Positions 9,201 through 17,831 of a DNA stretch of 25,176 nucleotides are shown one piece after another. The notes beneath the pieces are model-generated. The model was not told where the DNA came from. It was given only the letters and a program-made list of their open reading frames with translations, and did no database searches. The DNA is from a virus. Position numbers and translations under genes: made by a program. The DNA is taken from the IMG/VR virus record IMGVR_UViG_3300042391_001145, positions 1-25,176 of that record; one strand, given 5' to 3'. The stretch's first letter is position 1, and each line of letters opens with the position of its first letter.

Positions 9201-12200
9201 TTGTTGCTCGCGGAAAAACTGAAGACGAACTGCTCGACAACTTTGAGCTTTACCGAGGCGCACAAATTCGCCAGGTCGCAGAAGCAACCGCAACCAGCAT
9301 GAACGCCGCAATTAGCGGGCGACACCCCTCCTACAGTGGCGTCGTTTACGACGACTTTATGGACTATTGGGAGTCCGAGCTAGCCTCCGTGCTTGCCGGC
9401 AATAGAACCGCAAACATCTTTAACCTAGGCGCAGATACAGCGCTTAGGGGCAAGGGCGTCCGAGACGACATAAAGCGGGTTCTGGCAAACACCCCCGCCG
9501 AGCTAGGCGACACAGAAATGCGTCTCTGGGGCGAAACGCTTCTTTTCCCCGGGAAAGACACATCAATTCTGTCCTTTACTCACGAGGCTGCCTTTAAGAT
9601 TGGCGCTACAGAATACCGTACCGGCGCTCACGCTTTTGTTTCAGAACAACTTCCTGCCGGAAGTCCAATGAGGGCAGAAGTTGCTGCACTGCAAACCGCC
9701 GAAGAGGTCATGGATTACTTTAAGGGAGTTAAAGAATCTGATTTAGATCCGAAGTTTGTTGGCGATGGCAGGTGGCGTGAATACGCAAGAGTTGCAGGAC
9801 TGATTGTTTCGGCAAGATCAAAGCTGCCGGGGTTTGACGAAGCAATTGACAAAACCGGATTCTCCAACATTATTGAGTCCATTAACCGAATGCTGGGTGC
9901 GGATCTTAAGCCGATAGGCTACACAACTCGCACAGTTGGCCAGATGAGTGGCGCAAACATTGTAGGCAAAGCGCTGATGCGTTACCGCGCCAAACGCAAG
10001 GGGTACGCTGACACGGTAGCCGGCAAGAGCTTCTTTAAGGCGGGACAACAAGGATCCGGCCTCCCGGCAGTTCCTGGCGGTCCTGAGGGCTTCGCGAGGA
10101 TCGACGAAGAGTTTAAGGCGCTGACTGGACGCGACCCTGAGATCCCAATTTCCGACCACGTGTTGGGCTATGCAAGAGTCCCGCTTCCGCTTGAAGACTG
10201 GATTCGCACGATTCAGGTAGTTGCAAGCTCGGACTCGGTTGTTGGCGGCAGCAAACGTGGCGGCAAATTCTTTGATCAATACCGACTTGTAGCAGAACGC
10301 TTAAAAATTCCAATTCTTAAAGAGCAGGTAAAGCCGGGTGGGCTTAAGCCGGGGCAAATTGCGCCTGCACTGCCAGCTGCGCTTCTAACGTCGCCTGGTG
10401 CAATTTCCGCATACCGCAACTACTTGTACGAGTTCCAGCGCTACGTAAAACTGGATAAAGAGTCGGGCGTGCTTCTGCGCGAAGCTGAGGCAAAAGGCAA
10501 GCTTGGCGAGAGCCTTCCGTTTACTAAGTACCAAATGGGTCTTGCCCGCGGTGAAGCCGGAAACCTCTACGGGGTAGATCCACTTGGGCGAACTTTCCGT
10601 AGCGGAAAAGTCCGTCCGGAAGACGAAATAACCGCTCAATCGGTTGACGCGTTTGATGGACCAACGTATCAAATTGACGGTGAGGGTGAGCGTATTTCAA
10701 TCTACGCACCACTTGCGGCAATTCTTCGAGACGAAAAAGACATAAACACTCTAGACAAAATCATTTCGTGGGCAAACCTAAATGGTGGCGACACCGTCGG
10801 TTTTGAGTCGGCAATAGAAGACGCCTTTGGGCTACCAATGGCCGATCAAATTATTCCAATGATTCGAGCCATCCACGGACAGCACAAAATGTGGGGGCTT
10901 ACGGAAACCAGCGCCAAAGCAATTAACGAAATTCGCAGCGCAATCCTTGGAAACGGAGCTGCCGCTCGCTTGATCCTAGAAGACCTGGCTCCCAGGCTTC
11001 AGGTCGCCAAACTTACGGTAAAAGAAATAAAGAAGCTTATTGAGCAAGCCGACGGAATTCAAACCGACATTAAGGCCGGATCCAGGGCTGCCCTCGCTGA
11101 AGAGGTTATTAACGGCGAAATGATGCTGGAGCTTACTAATCCAGCTTCGTACATTGGCGCCATGATTATGCACGTAGCTCGAAAGATTGACACATCCGTT
11201 GATTACCGATCAGTAGACCCACTGCTTGAACGCCCGTGGGAAAGGTTTATTGGAAATAGGTGGGATCCAAAAACTGAAACTTGGATAGATGACGGATTTG
11301 ACGATCCAGAAGATCTTGCAAGACTCTTTGACACCCCCATGAGCTTTAACCGTCTTAACGAAGTTAGCCTCATGGAGCTGTCAAATCTAACCGGGATTGA
11401 CGTAACCGACCTATTTGCCATCTCCGAAAAAGCTCGCGGTTTCTTGACCGTTGACGAAACTGGCAAGGAAATTCTTAAAGGATCGTTTGACGAATATCGT
11501 GCGCAAATGACGACAATCATTTCCGATATTCTGCGTGCGCCCGTATTCCAAGCTGAAGAAGAACTCTCCAGGGACGCCTTGCTTGCCGCGTTGCGTTCGC
11601 CTGCAATTCGCCTTGAGGCAGAACGATCAATTGTTGCCGCAAATTCGCGCAACAACTGGAAAAAAGTAAAAACTGTCAAAGCCCCGCAGGGGAAGCTTTC
11701 GGACGAAATGCTGCAGTCGATGAACAAAAAGCTAAAAAGCAAGAATCAGCGTTGGGTGCGTTTAAGTCCTCGAGAAATAGTTCTTCAAGAACTGGTTGAC
11801 ATAAACACTGGGTGGGTAAAGTCTGCCGGATACACGTTTGATAAATTCCTTGAACGGGTACAGGCAGTCTTAACTGGCCAACAGATTGGTGGCGTCAAGT
11901 CAGACCAGTTTGACATCGGCGTTGGGCGAGCGGCGGCACGCGCACGAATGCTGCTGAACATTAACGAATCAGGTCAGGGCAACCTGATTGTTGGCCAGAT
12001 CAACAAGCAAAACGTCGAGAAGTTCCTGGACGAATCCGAAATGAATATTGTGCGTCAAACGGCAAGCGTTAGCGACACCCTGGTTCTTGGTGGGGATCGT
12101 CTTGCCGTAGAGCTTTCTTCACTGACGCCCGAGCAGCTCGCCGGCATTCGAACCCAATGGCCCGAAACGGCAAGACAAGAAACTGCTCTTGCAATTGAGG

Positions 12201-15200
12201 CAGTGCGTAAAAACACAAACCCGGCGTACGTACAAATTGCCAAAGCAATCGACTCTCGCCTGCGCCCCATTATTAGAAAGTCAATTGCCGACACGGTACA
12301 AAAGTTGTGGAAAGAAAAGAAGTACACGGCAATTGGGCCCGACGTAGACCGGGTAATAACGTATGCCGTTATGCGCGATCTTGAAGCGGTCGGCAGGCGC
12401 GCAAACTTGGCCCCGCAAGAAATTGCCGACCTAAAGGTTCTAGCCCTAAAGATTGCAGACGAAGTCTACGCCGAGGTTGGGGCCCACCGCGTCGCCGGAC
12501 TTACGCGAAACAACGTTGGTAAGTACAAATTTAGTCTTGACAACCGAGTTGACTGGGCATACCTAAGCTTCTCTGACGTAATTACGTCACTCAGAAACAC
12601 TGGCGACACTCGGGTATACCGAACGCTTCTTGATGAGATTGACAAGGGAATTACAATCCCAAGCAACATAATCGCGGAAATGGGAGCACTCGCAATCAAG
12701 CTCAGCGAGGCGCGCAAAGCTGGAGCGAAAATAACACCGGCCGATGCGTCAGCAATTATCTACCACTCCCTTATTGCGTCAATCAAAGCCGTTCCTGAGG
12801 GAATCTTTACTCGCCCAGGAGCGGTGTACGACAACGTCTTGGCGGGCACTGAGGGCGCGTTGCCAACTACCGAACTGGGAGCGCAAACACTTTCTGAGAT
12901 AGCAATGGCTCTGAGTGATCCTAAGTTTGCCGAAAACCTTTTCGGACGACACATGATCAACGCCGGAAGGGCGCTGTCCGAGGGCGTCGCCGTAGGCGAA
13001 CGCGACCTGGCTGCGTCAGTACTAAAAAAGATACTCGACGCCAAGATGGAGTTTGGCGGAACACTTGACGGGTTCATTGCCAAGATTATTGAGGCAACCC
13101 CCGAGTTGCGCAAAGCAATCGTGGATTCCAGAATCAGCCCGGACTCCCCCGTTGCGCATGCTGCAAAGCTTGCAGTACAGCGAGGAATTGGTCAGGTTTC
13201 TAGCGCTATTGACGTCAATGTTTCACGTGTAACACGACGAATGGATGTTGCCGCAGAAGAGGCGGCGGGTAAGAACCCCGCAACGGTGCGCTCTATCATG
13301 TCAACTGAACGCGCCAGGCTTGCCTCCCAGCGACAGGCGCTCGCCAACAAGCTCGCCGGCCAAAACACAATCATTCGAATTACCCAGCTCGCCGCAGCAG
13401 GAGACCCTGCGTCAGTTCAGGCCGCTTTTCAGCATGGAATTAACCACCTTGAATCAACCATGCAGACCAGCCTTCACCTTGCCGCAGTTCTTAACGGAGG
13501 CAGCAAGTACGCAGAAGTGCTCGCAACGCAACGACAGCTGGCGACAGCACTAGCCGACGAAACCGCAATTGCAGACGGTGCAATGAGGCGCTCGCAGGAG
13601 ATTGACAAGATGATCTCCAAGACACTCCTGGGCAAAAACAACTGGAAAATGCACATCCGCGAACTTGCCAAGAAGAGGATCCGCGAGCGCATCAAGCAGG
13701 GCGACGCAGATATCCAGAAGTCGGCCATGGACCCAGCGCGCCGACGGCGAGCGGCCATGATGCAGTCGCGCCTGAAGAACTACGAGCAAAAGATTGATAG
13801 CGAAATCCAGGAGATTCAATCCGAGATCTCCGCGCTCTACGGAACCGATGTAATGAACGCATTAGCGGGGCGCTTGCCTGCTGATACTGCTCGAGTTGTT
13901 ATGGCTTCATACCGCGATGATGGAGCGGTAAACAAAATTCACCGAATCGTATCCGGCGAAGCGGGCATGCAGGAAATTGCAAGCATCAGGGCTGGTATCG
14001 AAGGCTCAATTGACAACAACTACAATAACTACGAAAAGTTGGTTGAGCGAACATTTATTGATGGAGCGCTGGCGTTTAACGGTGACACTGAAGCGTTTGT
14101 GATTTGGAGCAACGGAATCTTTAACAGGCTGTTTGGGTACGACCTAAATGACCCCAAGCCATTTGCAACCCTGGAGGAAATTCTTTCCGAGATCACAGAA
14201 AAACCCCTCCGCAAATTTATTACTGACATGCACCACTACGCGTCGTACACGGTAGGCAGTGAGTCAAAACTCCTACAACGAACAGGCTTAGATGGCAAAT
14301 GGATTAACGGGCACATTACAAGTGGCCCACTTGGAGTAACAGCTGCAGCGCGTTTTGATGAATTCGGCACAGGACCGCTAACAGCGCGTCAAGTTTCGGT
14401 AAACGTCCACAACATGATCACCGCACCAGCCGGAACTGGTGGCGGTGGTGCGGACTGGATGACAATCGTAAAAGGTTACGGTTGGAGCTTCCACCACGCA
14501 AGCCTGGTCCCCACTTTGGGCGCAGAGTTTTCCGCACGGTTTGGGCACACTGCGCTAGGTTACGACAACGCGGCCGAGGCAATCGCTGACGGATTTGTAG
14601 CAATCAAAAAAGAGGGCACACTAGCGTCGTGGCTTGACCCAAACGAGCTTTACGAGCCTGAATTTCTCCGCCGTATGGCAAACATGGAAAGACTGCTAGA
14701 CACTGACAACCGGCCAACGTTTAAGGGGTCTAAAAACTCCGAGGACTTCTTGAAGTGGATGGGTCGACTTGACAAGGCAACGGGAGCAATTAAAGCCTCA
14801 TTAACTATTTGGCGTGCGGGGCACCACGTTGTAAGCGCAATGGGTGAGGCGCTCATGAACACCCTCGACGGTGTTTTTAATCCTTACCGTTACGCTCAAG
14901 CGGCAAAAGTAATGGGATCAGTTGGGGAGTTCCGTCCGGGCAATGTGTTTGGCCACAACTACGAAATCCCACTAATGGAGTTCTCCGACGGATACAAGTT
15001 TGACGACGTAGCTGATGGGGTTCCTGGAATTAAAATAACAATTGCAGGTAAGCAAAAAGTTATCTCCTTCCAAGAGGTCTACCGAATGCTTAACGACAAG
15101 GGGCTGCTGCTTAACAACAACACTGCAGAAGACCTTTTTGTTGAAGGCTTTAGGGCACTTCCGGGCAGGAACAAGGCGTCGGGGATACTTGGCAATATCA

Positions 15201-16111
15201 TGCGAATGAACGAAGGGCTCGGCGCCTTTTCGGCCCGACGCGACAACATCTTCCGTATTGCCCACGCAGTCGACATTATCCAGCGAAAGTCGCACAAAAG
15301 CCTAGGCGCACTCGTTGACGAACTAAGCAACACAATCCAATCGTTCCACCCAACAATGCAAAGGCTTTCGCCGTCCGAGCGTATCTACGCTCGACGCATC
15401 TTCTTCTTCTACACCTGGCAGAAAATGGCCGCAACAGCAATCGTTAAATCCATGTTCGAGCGTCCCGATATGTTTACGATTCCGGCAAAGGTAATCTACA
15501 ACATGTCTATAGCAATGGGCGGAGACCCACAAAGCATTGGGCAGCCAATGCCTAACGATCCTCGCCTCGCTGGATTTGCTGCGGCAAACGTACTAGGTCC
15601 AAGCTGGTACAACGAAGACGGATCAATCTGGGGCTTCTCTATGAACGCTCCACAAATGGATATTTTCTCCAACCTGGTAGGTTCCCTGTATTACGACCCT
15701 TCGTACAGTGCTGGCGAAAACATTATGAGGAGCGCGGGGGAGTTCCTCGGCGCAAACACTGCCGGACAATACTCGCCAGCCATTAACTACTTCACGGCCG
15801 CAACTACTCAATCGGAATTCCGCCTTGGCCAATGGCGCCCAATTGAAGACGCCGGACAGTACATTGTGGACAGCACCGGACTGGGCAGTTACTCTCGCGC
15901 AACAGGAATCGGCTTGATTAATAACAACGGATTCCTCGGGGCCAGGACCGACGATCGAACTCCAGAAAAGCAATTTCTTAGCGGCGTAAATTCAATTGTC
16001 GGACTTAAGTTTACCGAGTGGTCTGAATGGTACGAGCGAGCCAACAGAGAGCGTACGGAACGCTATAACCGAGAACTCGAAGAATTACAAAAAAGATTAC
16101 TGATGCCGTAA
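6263..16111 (+). CDS. giant virion-associated (internal / ejection) protein, 3282 aa
   Basis: The GTG start has AGAGG about eight bases upstream. Recognisable parts: an N-terminal segment with VWRPIEHLFNAMTALNSG (about residues 45-65); a hydrophobic 'FDIVGDPLTYLPGG' plus Ala-rich helix (about 165-210); a coiled coil rich in Glu/Arg/Leu (about 395-490); a second helical and very basic region (about 2345-2530); a segment WRAGHHVVSAMGEALMNTL (about 2850-2870); and a C-terminal motif YARRIFFFYTWQKMAATAIV near residue 3045, followed by a 'FERPDMF' turn. The first and last motifs resemble those I recall in very large polyvalent or internal proteins of tailed phages, thought to be packaged and ejected with the DNA. 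I found no HExxH, lysozyme or single-subunit RNA polymerase signature. It takes up 39% of the window. Confidence 0.75.
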   Translation: MGIRIDPKLLAGSRSSSGLDPVASLNAIEGQRARFAGAQNQNWDPVWRPIEHLFNAMTALNSGAKNAQLRGREAVLNTGVRSDQAINEIPAEKLPGAVAASVAGNVGGFVDGFFASFNNDSESPNYMTGAKYLEARKDLDNRDNPNYVDTDNNWGTDQQLAASGFIFDIVGDPLTYLPGGIFLAAGRGAVRGAQAAGRAAKAVKAGQEATGPTSRVLGAMRGVVYGGDETYKLGKFSKSVYPVGLKSWKQRRDYEAFTRIKNNAGLSDEQMLALTAGKTGYKRFTEEILPGLRKLYGDDYLSEVTPATLKRIAGQGGRYSIFTPDATKLREGYVNFASGGEGARIATSGIAKGAVTSAVTGMPIRAKRSTRARVDAMDKRFADETALSESEILRFDVEKRGEALRVELADLQAQKAERVSQLGRAIDETAPATRAASREIISEEMDIARQATIDKDLEIDNRITELEAELQTVTAKGLDYRLRATAIAAELGRGRGTTEELASEIEQVTNYLAETGVKHGGIIGMTGPEHAALRAIDDDLSLTPGATQVLLGAIHGALENQDIANTLIGKLETGESFGVKELISHFYGVKKIPNLNLSKPEVEFLVNVVDSILYKMWDITRVANSFLDEMASGKAAGAVGTMDELVGNAVSEQAALMIKESSEYLVHYDSRLYRMTPEYMDQNPGEVQQIRDAIAQIEASMRFLERGGSPTNIHLAPFLLMGGAEAAARAARAAGIDIRHGAGYAEVIKENTSDVLKAVDRYDATDAPLEVKTNAVRDSLGQLIDAHSGAGALMDEAAALLGVSRSQAVAKLIDVATGSFRPLKDAIFDETTYAKLIIILAKLPMDLPGISNVARERAFGLSEMTELGVYGLERNFDEEALKRYGRDMLRLFETGGGYTPETKPLGGMDSIGDSVGLDAISDAQRVADDMGDNLDGPVTEMPSSEVGGGRLDQMGFGMGGEIDGLDTQGGYAAFDIFGNIVARGKTEDELLDNFELYRGAQIRQVAEATATSMNAAISGRHPSYSGVVYDDFMDYWESELASVLAGNRTANIFNLGADTALRGKGVRDDIKRVLANTPAELGDTEMRLWGETLLFPGKDTSILSFTHEAAFKIGATEYRTGAHAFVSEQLPAGSPMRAEVAALQTAEEVMDYFKGVKESDLDPKFVGDGRWREYARVAGLIVSARSKLPGFDEAIDKTGFSNIIESINRMLGADLKPIGYTTRTVGQMSGANIVGKALMRYRAKRKGYADTVAGKSFFKAGQQGSGLPAVPGGPEGFARIDEEFKALTGRDPEIPISDHVLGYARVPLPLEDWIRTIQVVASSDSVVGGSKRGGKFFDQYRLVAERLKIPILKEQVKPGGLKPGQIAPALPAALLTSPGAISAYRNYLYEFQRYVKLDKESGVLLREAEAKGKLGESLPFTKYQMGLARGEAGNLYGVDPLGRTFRSGKVRPEDEITAQSVDAFDGPTYQIDGEGERISIYAPLAAILRDEKDINTLDKIISWANLNGGDTVGFESAIEDAFGLPMADQIIPMIRAIHGQHKMWGLTETSAKAINEIRSAILGNGAAARLILEDLAPRLQVAKLTVKEIKKLIEQADGIQTDIKAGSRAALAEEVINGEMMLELTNPASYIGAMIMHVARKIDTSVDYRSVDPLLERPWERFIGNRWDPKTETWIDDGFDDPEDLARLFDTPMSFNRLNEVSLMELSNLTGIDVTDLFAISEKARGFLTVDETGKEILKGSFDEYRAQMTTIISDILRAPVFQAEEELSRDALLAALRSPAIRLEAERSIVAANSRNNWKKVKTVKAPQGKLSDEMLQSMNKKLKSKNQRWVRLSPREIVLQELVDINTGWVKSAGYTFDKFLERVQAVLTGQQIGGVKSDQFDIGVGRAAARARMLLNINESGQGNLIVGQINKQNVEKFLDESEMNIVRQTASVSDTLVLGGDRLAVELSSLTPEQLAGIRTQWPETARQETALAIEAVRKNTNPAYVQIAKAIDSRLRPIIRKSIADTVQKLWKEKKYTAIGPDVDRVITYAVMRDLEAVGRRANLAPQEIADLKVLALKIADEVYAEVGAHRVAGLTRNNVGKYKFSLDNRVDWAYLSFSDVITSLRNTGDTRVYRTLLDEIDKGITIPSNIIAEMGALAIKLSEARKAGAKITPADASAIIYHSLIASIKAVPEGIFTRPGAVYDNVLAGTEGALPTTELGAQTLSEIAMALSDPKFAENLFGRHMINAGRALSEGVAVGERDLAASVLKKILDAKMEFGGTLDGFIAKIIEATPELRKAIVDSRISPDSPVAHAAKLAVQRGIGQVSSAIDVNVSRVTRRMDVAAEEAAGKNPATVRSIMSTERARLASQRQALANKLAGQNTIIRITQLAAAGDPASVQAAFQHGINHLESTMQTSLHLAAVLNGGSKYAEVLATQRQLATALADETAIADGAMRRSQEIDKMISKTLLGKNNWKMHIRELAKKRIRERIKQGDADIQKSAMDPARRRRAAMMQSRLKNYEQKIDSEIQEIQSEISALYGTDVMNALAGRLPADTARVVMASYRDDGAVNKIHRIVSGEAGMQEIASIRAGIEGSIDNNYNNYEKLVERTFIDGALAFNGDTEAFVIWSNGIFNRLFGYDLNDPKPFATLEEILSEITEKPLRKFITDMHHYASYTVGSESKLLQRTGLDGKWINGHITSGPLGVTAAARFDEFGTGPLTARQVSVNVHNMITAPAGTGGGGADWMTIVKGYGWSFHHASLVPTLGAEFSARFGHTALGYDNAAEAIADGFVAIKKEGTLASWLDPNELYEPEFLRRMANMERLLDTDNRPTFKGSKNSEDFLKWMGRLDKATGAIKASLTIWRAGHHVVSAMGEALMNTLDGVFNPYRYAQAAKVMGSVGEFRPGNVFGHNYEIPLMEFSDGYKFDDVADGVPGIKITIAGKQKVISFQEVYRMLNDKGLLLNNNTAEDLFVEGFRALPGRNKASGILGNIMRMNEGLGAFSARRDNIFRIAHAVDIIQRKSHKSLGALVDELSNTIQSFHPTMQRLSPSERIYARRIFFFYTWQKMAATAIVKSMFERPDMFTIPAKVIYNMSIAMGGDPQSIGQPMPNDPRLAGFAAANVLGPSWYNEDGSIWGFSMNAPQMDIFSNLVGSLYYDPSYSAGENIMRSAGEFLGANTAGQYSPAINYFTAATTQSEFRLGQWRPIEDAGQYIVDSTGLGSYSRATGIGLINNNGFLGARTDDRTPEKQFLSGVNSIVGLKFTEWSEWYERANRERTERYNRELEELQKRLLMP

Positions 16112-16114
16112 ACT
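16109..16114 (+). promoter_or_regulatory. possible -10 box (TAAACT) for a leaderless start
   Basis: TAAACT overlaps the stop codon of the giant gene and is followed by six bases and then the ATG at 16121. No ribosome site is present between the genes. The hexamer matches TATAAT at four of six positions. Confidence 0.3.
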
Positions 16115-16120
16115 AAAATT

Positions 16121-16462
16121 ATGACATGGAATCAATTCTTACTTTTAGCCCAAGAGCAGGGGGGCACGGTAGCCTTAGTTGTTTTTAGCGGCACAGGCAT
16201 CGGACTAATAGTTAGATTTTGGGGTCCAATAATTTCATTCTTTAAAGTAATAGACGCAGTAAAAGATCTCCCGGAAACCATGTCTGAGATCAAAACAGAG
16301 CTTTTGCTTATCAAAAGGGAAGTTTTGCCCAACGGCGGGTCATCATTGCGAGACTCAGTTAATAGGACAGAATCTGAGCTAGCCTACATTAAAGGCGCTC
16401 TGGGCATCACCAACGAAGAGGTGAAACCCAAAGCTCGACAGAAAGTGGGGAGTCGTGGATAG
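16121..16462 (+). CDS. small membrane protein, holin-like or minor virion
   Basis: Protein of 113 residues with one clear hydrophobic segment (VALVVFSGTGIGLIVRFWG, about residues 17-36), then a charged amphipathic region with a heptad-like pattern (MSEIKTELLLIKREVLP) and the motif NGGSSLRDSVNRTE. The latter is a pattern I recall from small actinophage membrane proteins of unknown role. It could be a holin, a spanin-like lysis partner or an ejection-apparatus anchor. No ribosome site precedes the ATG; the gene may be leaderless from TAAACT. Its end overlaps the start of the next gene by 8 bp. A second membrane protein that is a better holin candidate lies beside the M23 gene. Confidence 0.6.
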   Translation: MTWNQFLLLAQEQGGTVALVVFSGTGIGLIVRFWGPIISFFKVIDAVKDLPETMSEIKTELLLIKREVLPNGGSSLRDSVNRTESELAYIKGALGITNEEVKPKARQKVGSRG

Positions 16463-17696
16463 TCAATGCAAAAGCTGCCAGTGGGAACTGGCAAACGGAT
16501 TAAAGATTGATAACAGCAAAACAACTAAAGAATGGGAAACGGAAACGGGATTAATGTCCCGTGCAATTCGCCGTCACCGGAGAAACCACGGAGGGCCTAA
16601 AGAGTCGGCAACAACAGCCGGAACTTACCGATGGGAACTCAGTGATCAAGAGTTTGAGGGAACCAGTCCGGCCTCTAGCGGCAACCCAACGTCTAACGAC
16701 GTAGAAGACTTCCTCCGCGCAAGGGGGCTAGACCCCAGCGAATGGGAGTACTCATTCCGCTTCTCGGAGTGGGAACAGTCGTCAAAAGAAGGCGGCGTAA
16801 GAGTACTCAGTGCGTTTAAGGTCTCAGGACGCCGTAAACGCCTCTCTAGCGGCTTTAAACTAGACGAGACACATATATCCCATATTCGCACATTAAAACT
16901 CGCCGTACCCGGCAAGGAGCCTCGTTCAGAGGCTCTTATCGTAGTTCCAACAGACGCCCAACTTGGAAAAACGGACTGGAACGGTGGGACAAAAGAAACC
17001 GTTGACCAGCTCATCCAATCATTCGTCAACGCTGCGGATGTAGCTAAGCGTACAAGCCCAGCAGAAATTGTAATCATCGACGCAGGTGACATAATCGAAA
17101 ACATCTACAACACCTCGAGTCAACTCGCAACCAATGACCTCTCGCTCCCATGGCAAGTAACTTGCGCCGTAGAAGTTATCCTCAAAGGGATCGAGATACT
17201 CGCACCACATACACCAAAGATAACCTACGTCGCCGTGCCCTCTAACCACGGCTCGCACAGGATCGGAAAGCAGTCGCCGGCAGGAAACACGCACGACGAC
17301 TGGGGGCTTGCCGTCGCCAAACTCGTCAAGATGGCCGCTCCGCAAATTAACCTCGTGCTCCCAGAGGACTATCACGAATCAGTGTTCTACGAAACATGTG
17401 GAACTAAATTAGGAGTAGTACATGGACACCAAGCAGGCAGCCCAGATCGCATTGGAGAATGGTGGAAAGGTCAGTCCCACGGGAACCTACCCACTCAGCA
17501 AGCCCGCATCCTTATCACCGGGCACTGGCACTCATTTCGCGTCCAGCACTCGGGCGATGCACGATGGATATTCGTGGCCCCAGCATCCGATCGAGGATCT
17601 TCATGGTTTACGAATGTCAAGGGCGAACAATCGAGGTCCGGGGTGCTAGTATTTATTACTCAAGACAATAACTGGAGAGACATACAAATCCTGTAG
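16455..17696 (+). CDS. calcineurin-like metallophosphoesterase with N-terminal Cys/HTH-like segment
   Basis: Protein of 413 residues starting at GTG with GGGGAG upstream. The metal-binding blocks of the fold appear in order: D167-A-Q169, GD212 in AGDIIEN, N264-H265 in SNHG, H323-G-H325, and GH357-W-H359. This is a two-metal phosphoesterase core, as in nucleases and phosphatases of the Mre11/calcineurin superfamily. Actinophages often carry such proteins annotated as Mre11-like. The first block has Gln where the canonical D-x-H has His. The N-terminal 60 residues hold CKSCQ and a basic stretch (SRAIRRHRRNHG), possibly for DNA or metal binding. Substrate (DNA end, nucleotide, other) is not visible. 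It sits at the end of the late operon. Confidence 0.8.
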   Translation: MDSQCKSCQWELANGLKIDNSKTTKEWETETGLMSRAIRRHRRNHGGPKESATTAGTYRWELSDQEFEGTSPASSGNPTSNDVEDFLRARGLDPSEWEYSFRFSEWEQSSKEGGVRVLSAFKVSGRRKRLSSGFKLDETHISHIRTLKLAVPGKEPRSEALIVVPTDAQLGKTDWNGGTKETVDQLIQSFVNAADVAKRTSPAEIVIIDAGDIIENIYNTSSQLATNDLSLPWQVTCAVEVILKGIEILAPHTPKITYVAVPSNHGSHRIGKQSPAGNTHDDWGLAVAKLVKMAAPQINLVLPEDYHESVFYETCGTKLGVVHGHQAGSPDRIGEWWKGQSHGNLPTQQARILITGHWHSFRVQHSGDARWIFVAPASDRGSSWFTNVKGEQSRSGVLVFITQDNNWRDIQIL

Positions 17697-17703
17697 GAGA
17701 CCG

Positions 17704-17781
17704 ATGGAGAAAGAAGACATCGGCGGCTACAGCGTTCCACAGGACCCCATGGACCTGTTGCACTGCGAAAGCTGCCAGTAA
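17704..17781 (+). CDS. 25-aa peptide ending in CESCQ
   Basis: A 26-codon frame with ATG four bases after AGGAG, which itself overlaps the stop of the metallophosphoesterase gene, so translation is coupled. The C-terminal two thirds read PQDPMDLLHCESCQ. I believe 'DPMDxLxCxSCQ' ends recur in tiny actinophage proteins, but this is memory, not a search. The CxxC could bind a metal or form a disulfide. The CESCQ end echoes CKSCQ at residues 5-9 of the upstream protein. Too short for function prediction. Confidence 0.6.
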   Translation: MEKEDIGGYSVPQDPMDLLHCESCQ

Positions 17782-17786
17782 AAGCC

Positions 17787-17826
17787 GCTAAACCCCCGAG
17801 TCCCCCACTCTCCTCGGGGGTTTAGC
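17787..17826 (+). terminator. perfect 14-bp hairpin without a U-tract
   Basis: GCTAAACCCCCGAG (17787-17800) is fully complementary to CTCGGGGGTTTAGC (17813-17826) around a 12-base C-rich loop. It closes the rightward operon, 5 bp after the last stop. It lacks a T run on either strand, so it may work as a 3'-end-stabilising or pausing hairpin rather than a classical intrinsic terminator. It directly precedes the tmRNA-like element. Confidence 0.7.
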
Positions 17827-17831
17827 TTACC

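Noticed and set aside
11203-11742. Long antisense open frames within the giant gene (several of 90-180 codons)
   Set aside because: They are complementary shadows of the sense codons, lack ribosome sites and match no protein pattern.
6263-16111. N4-type virion RNA polymerase in the giant protein
   Set aside because: Size is similar, but I could not find the TxxGR, KxxxxxxYG or HDS-like blocks by eye. Kept only as a test for structure prediction.
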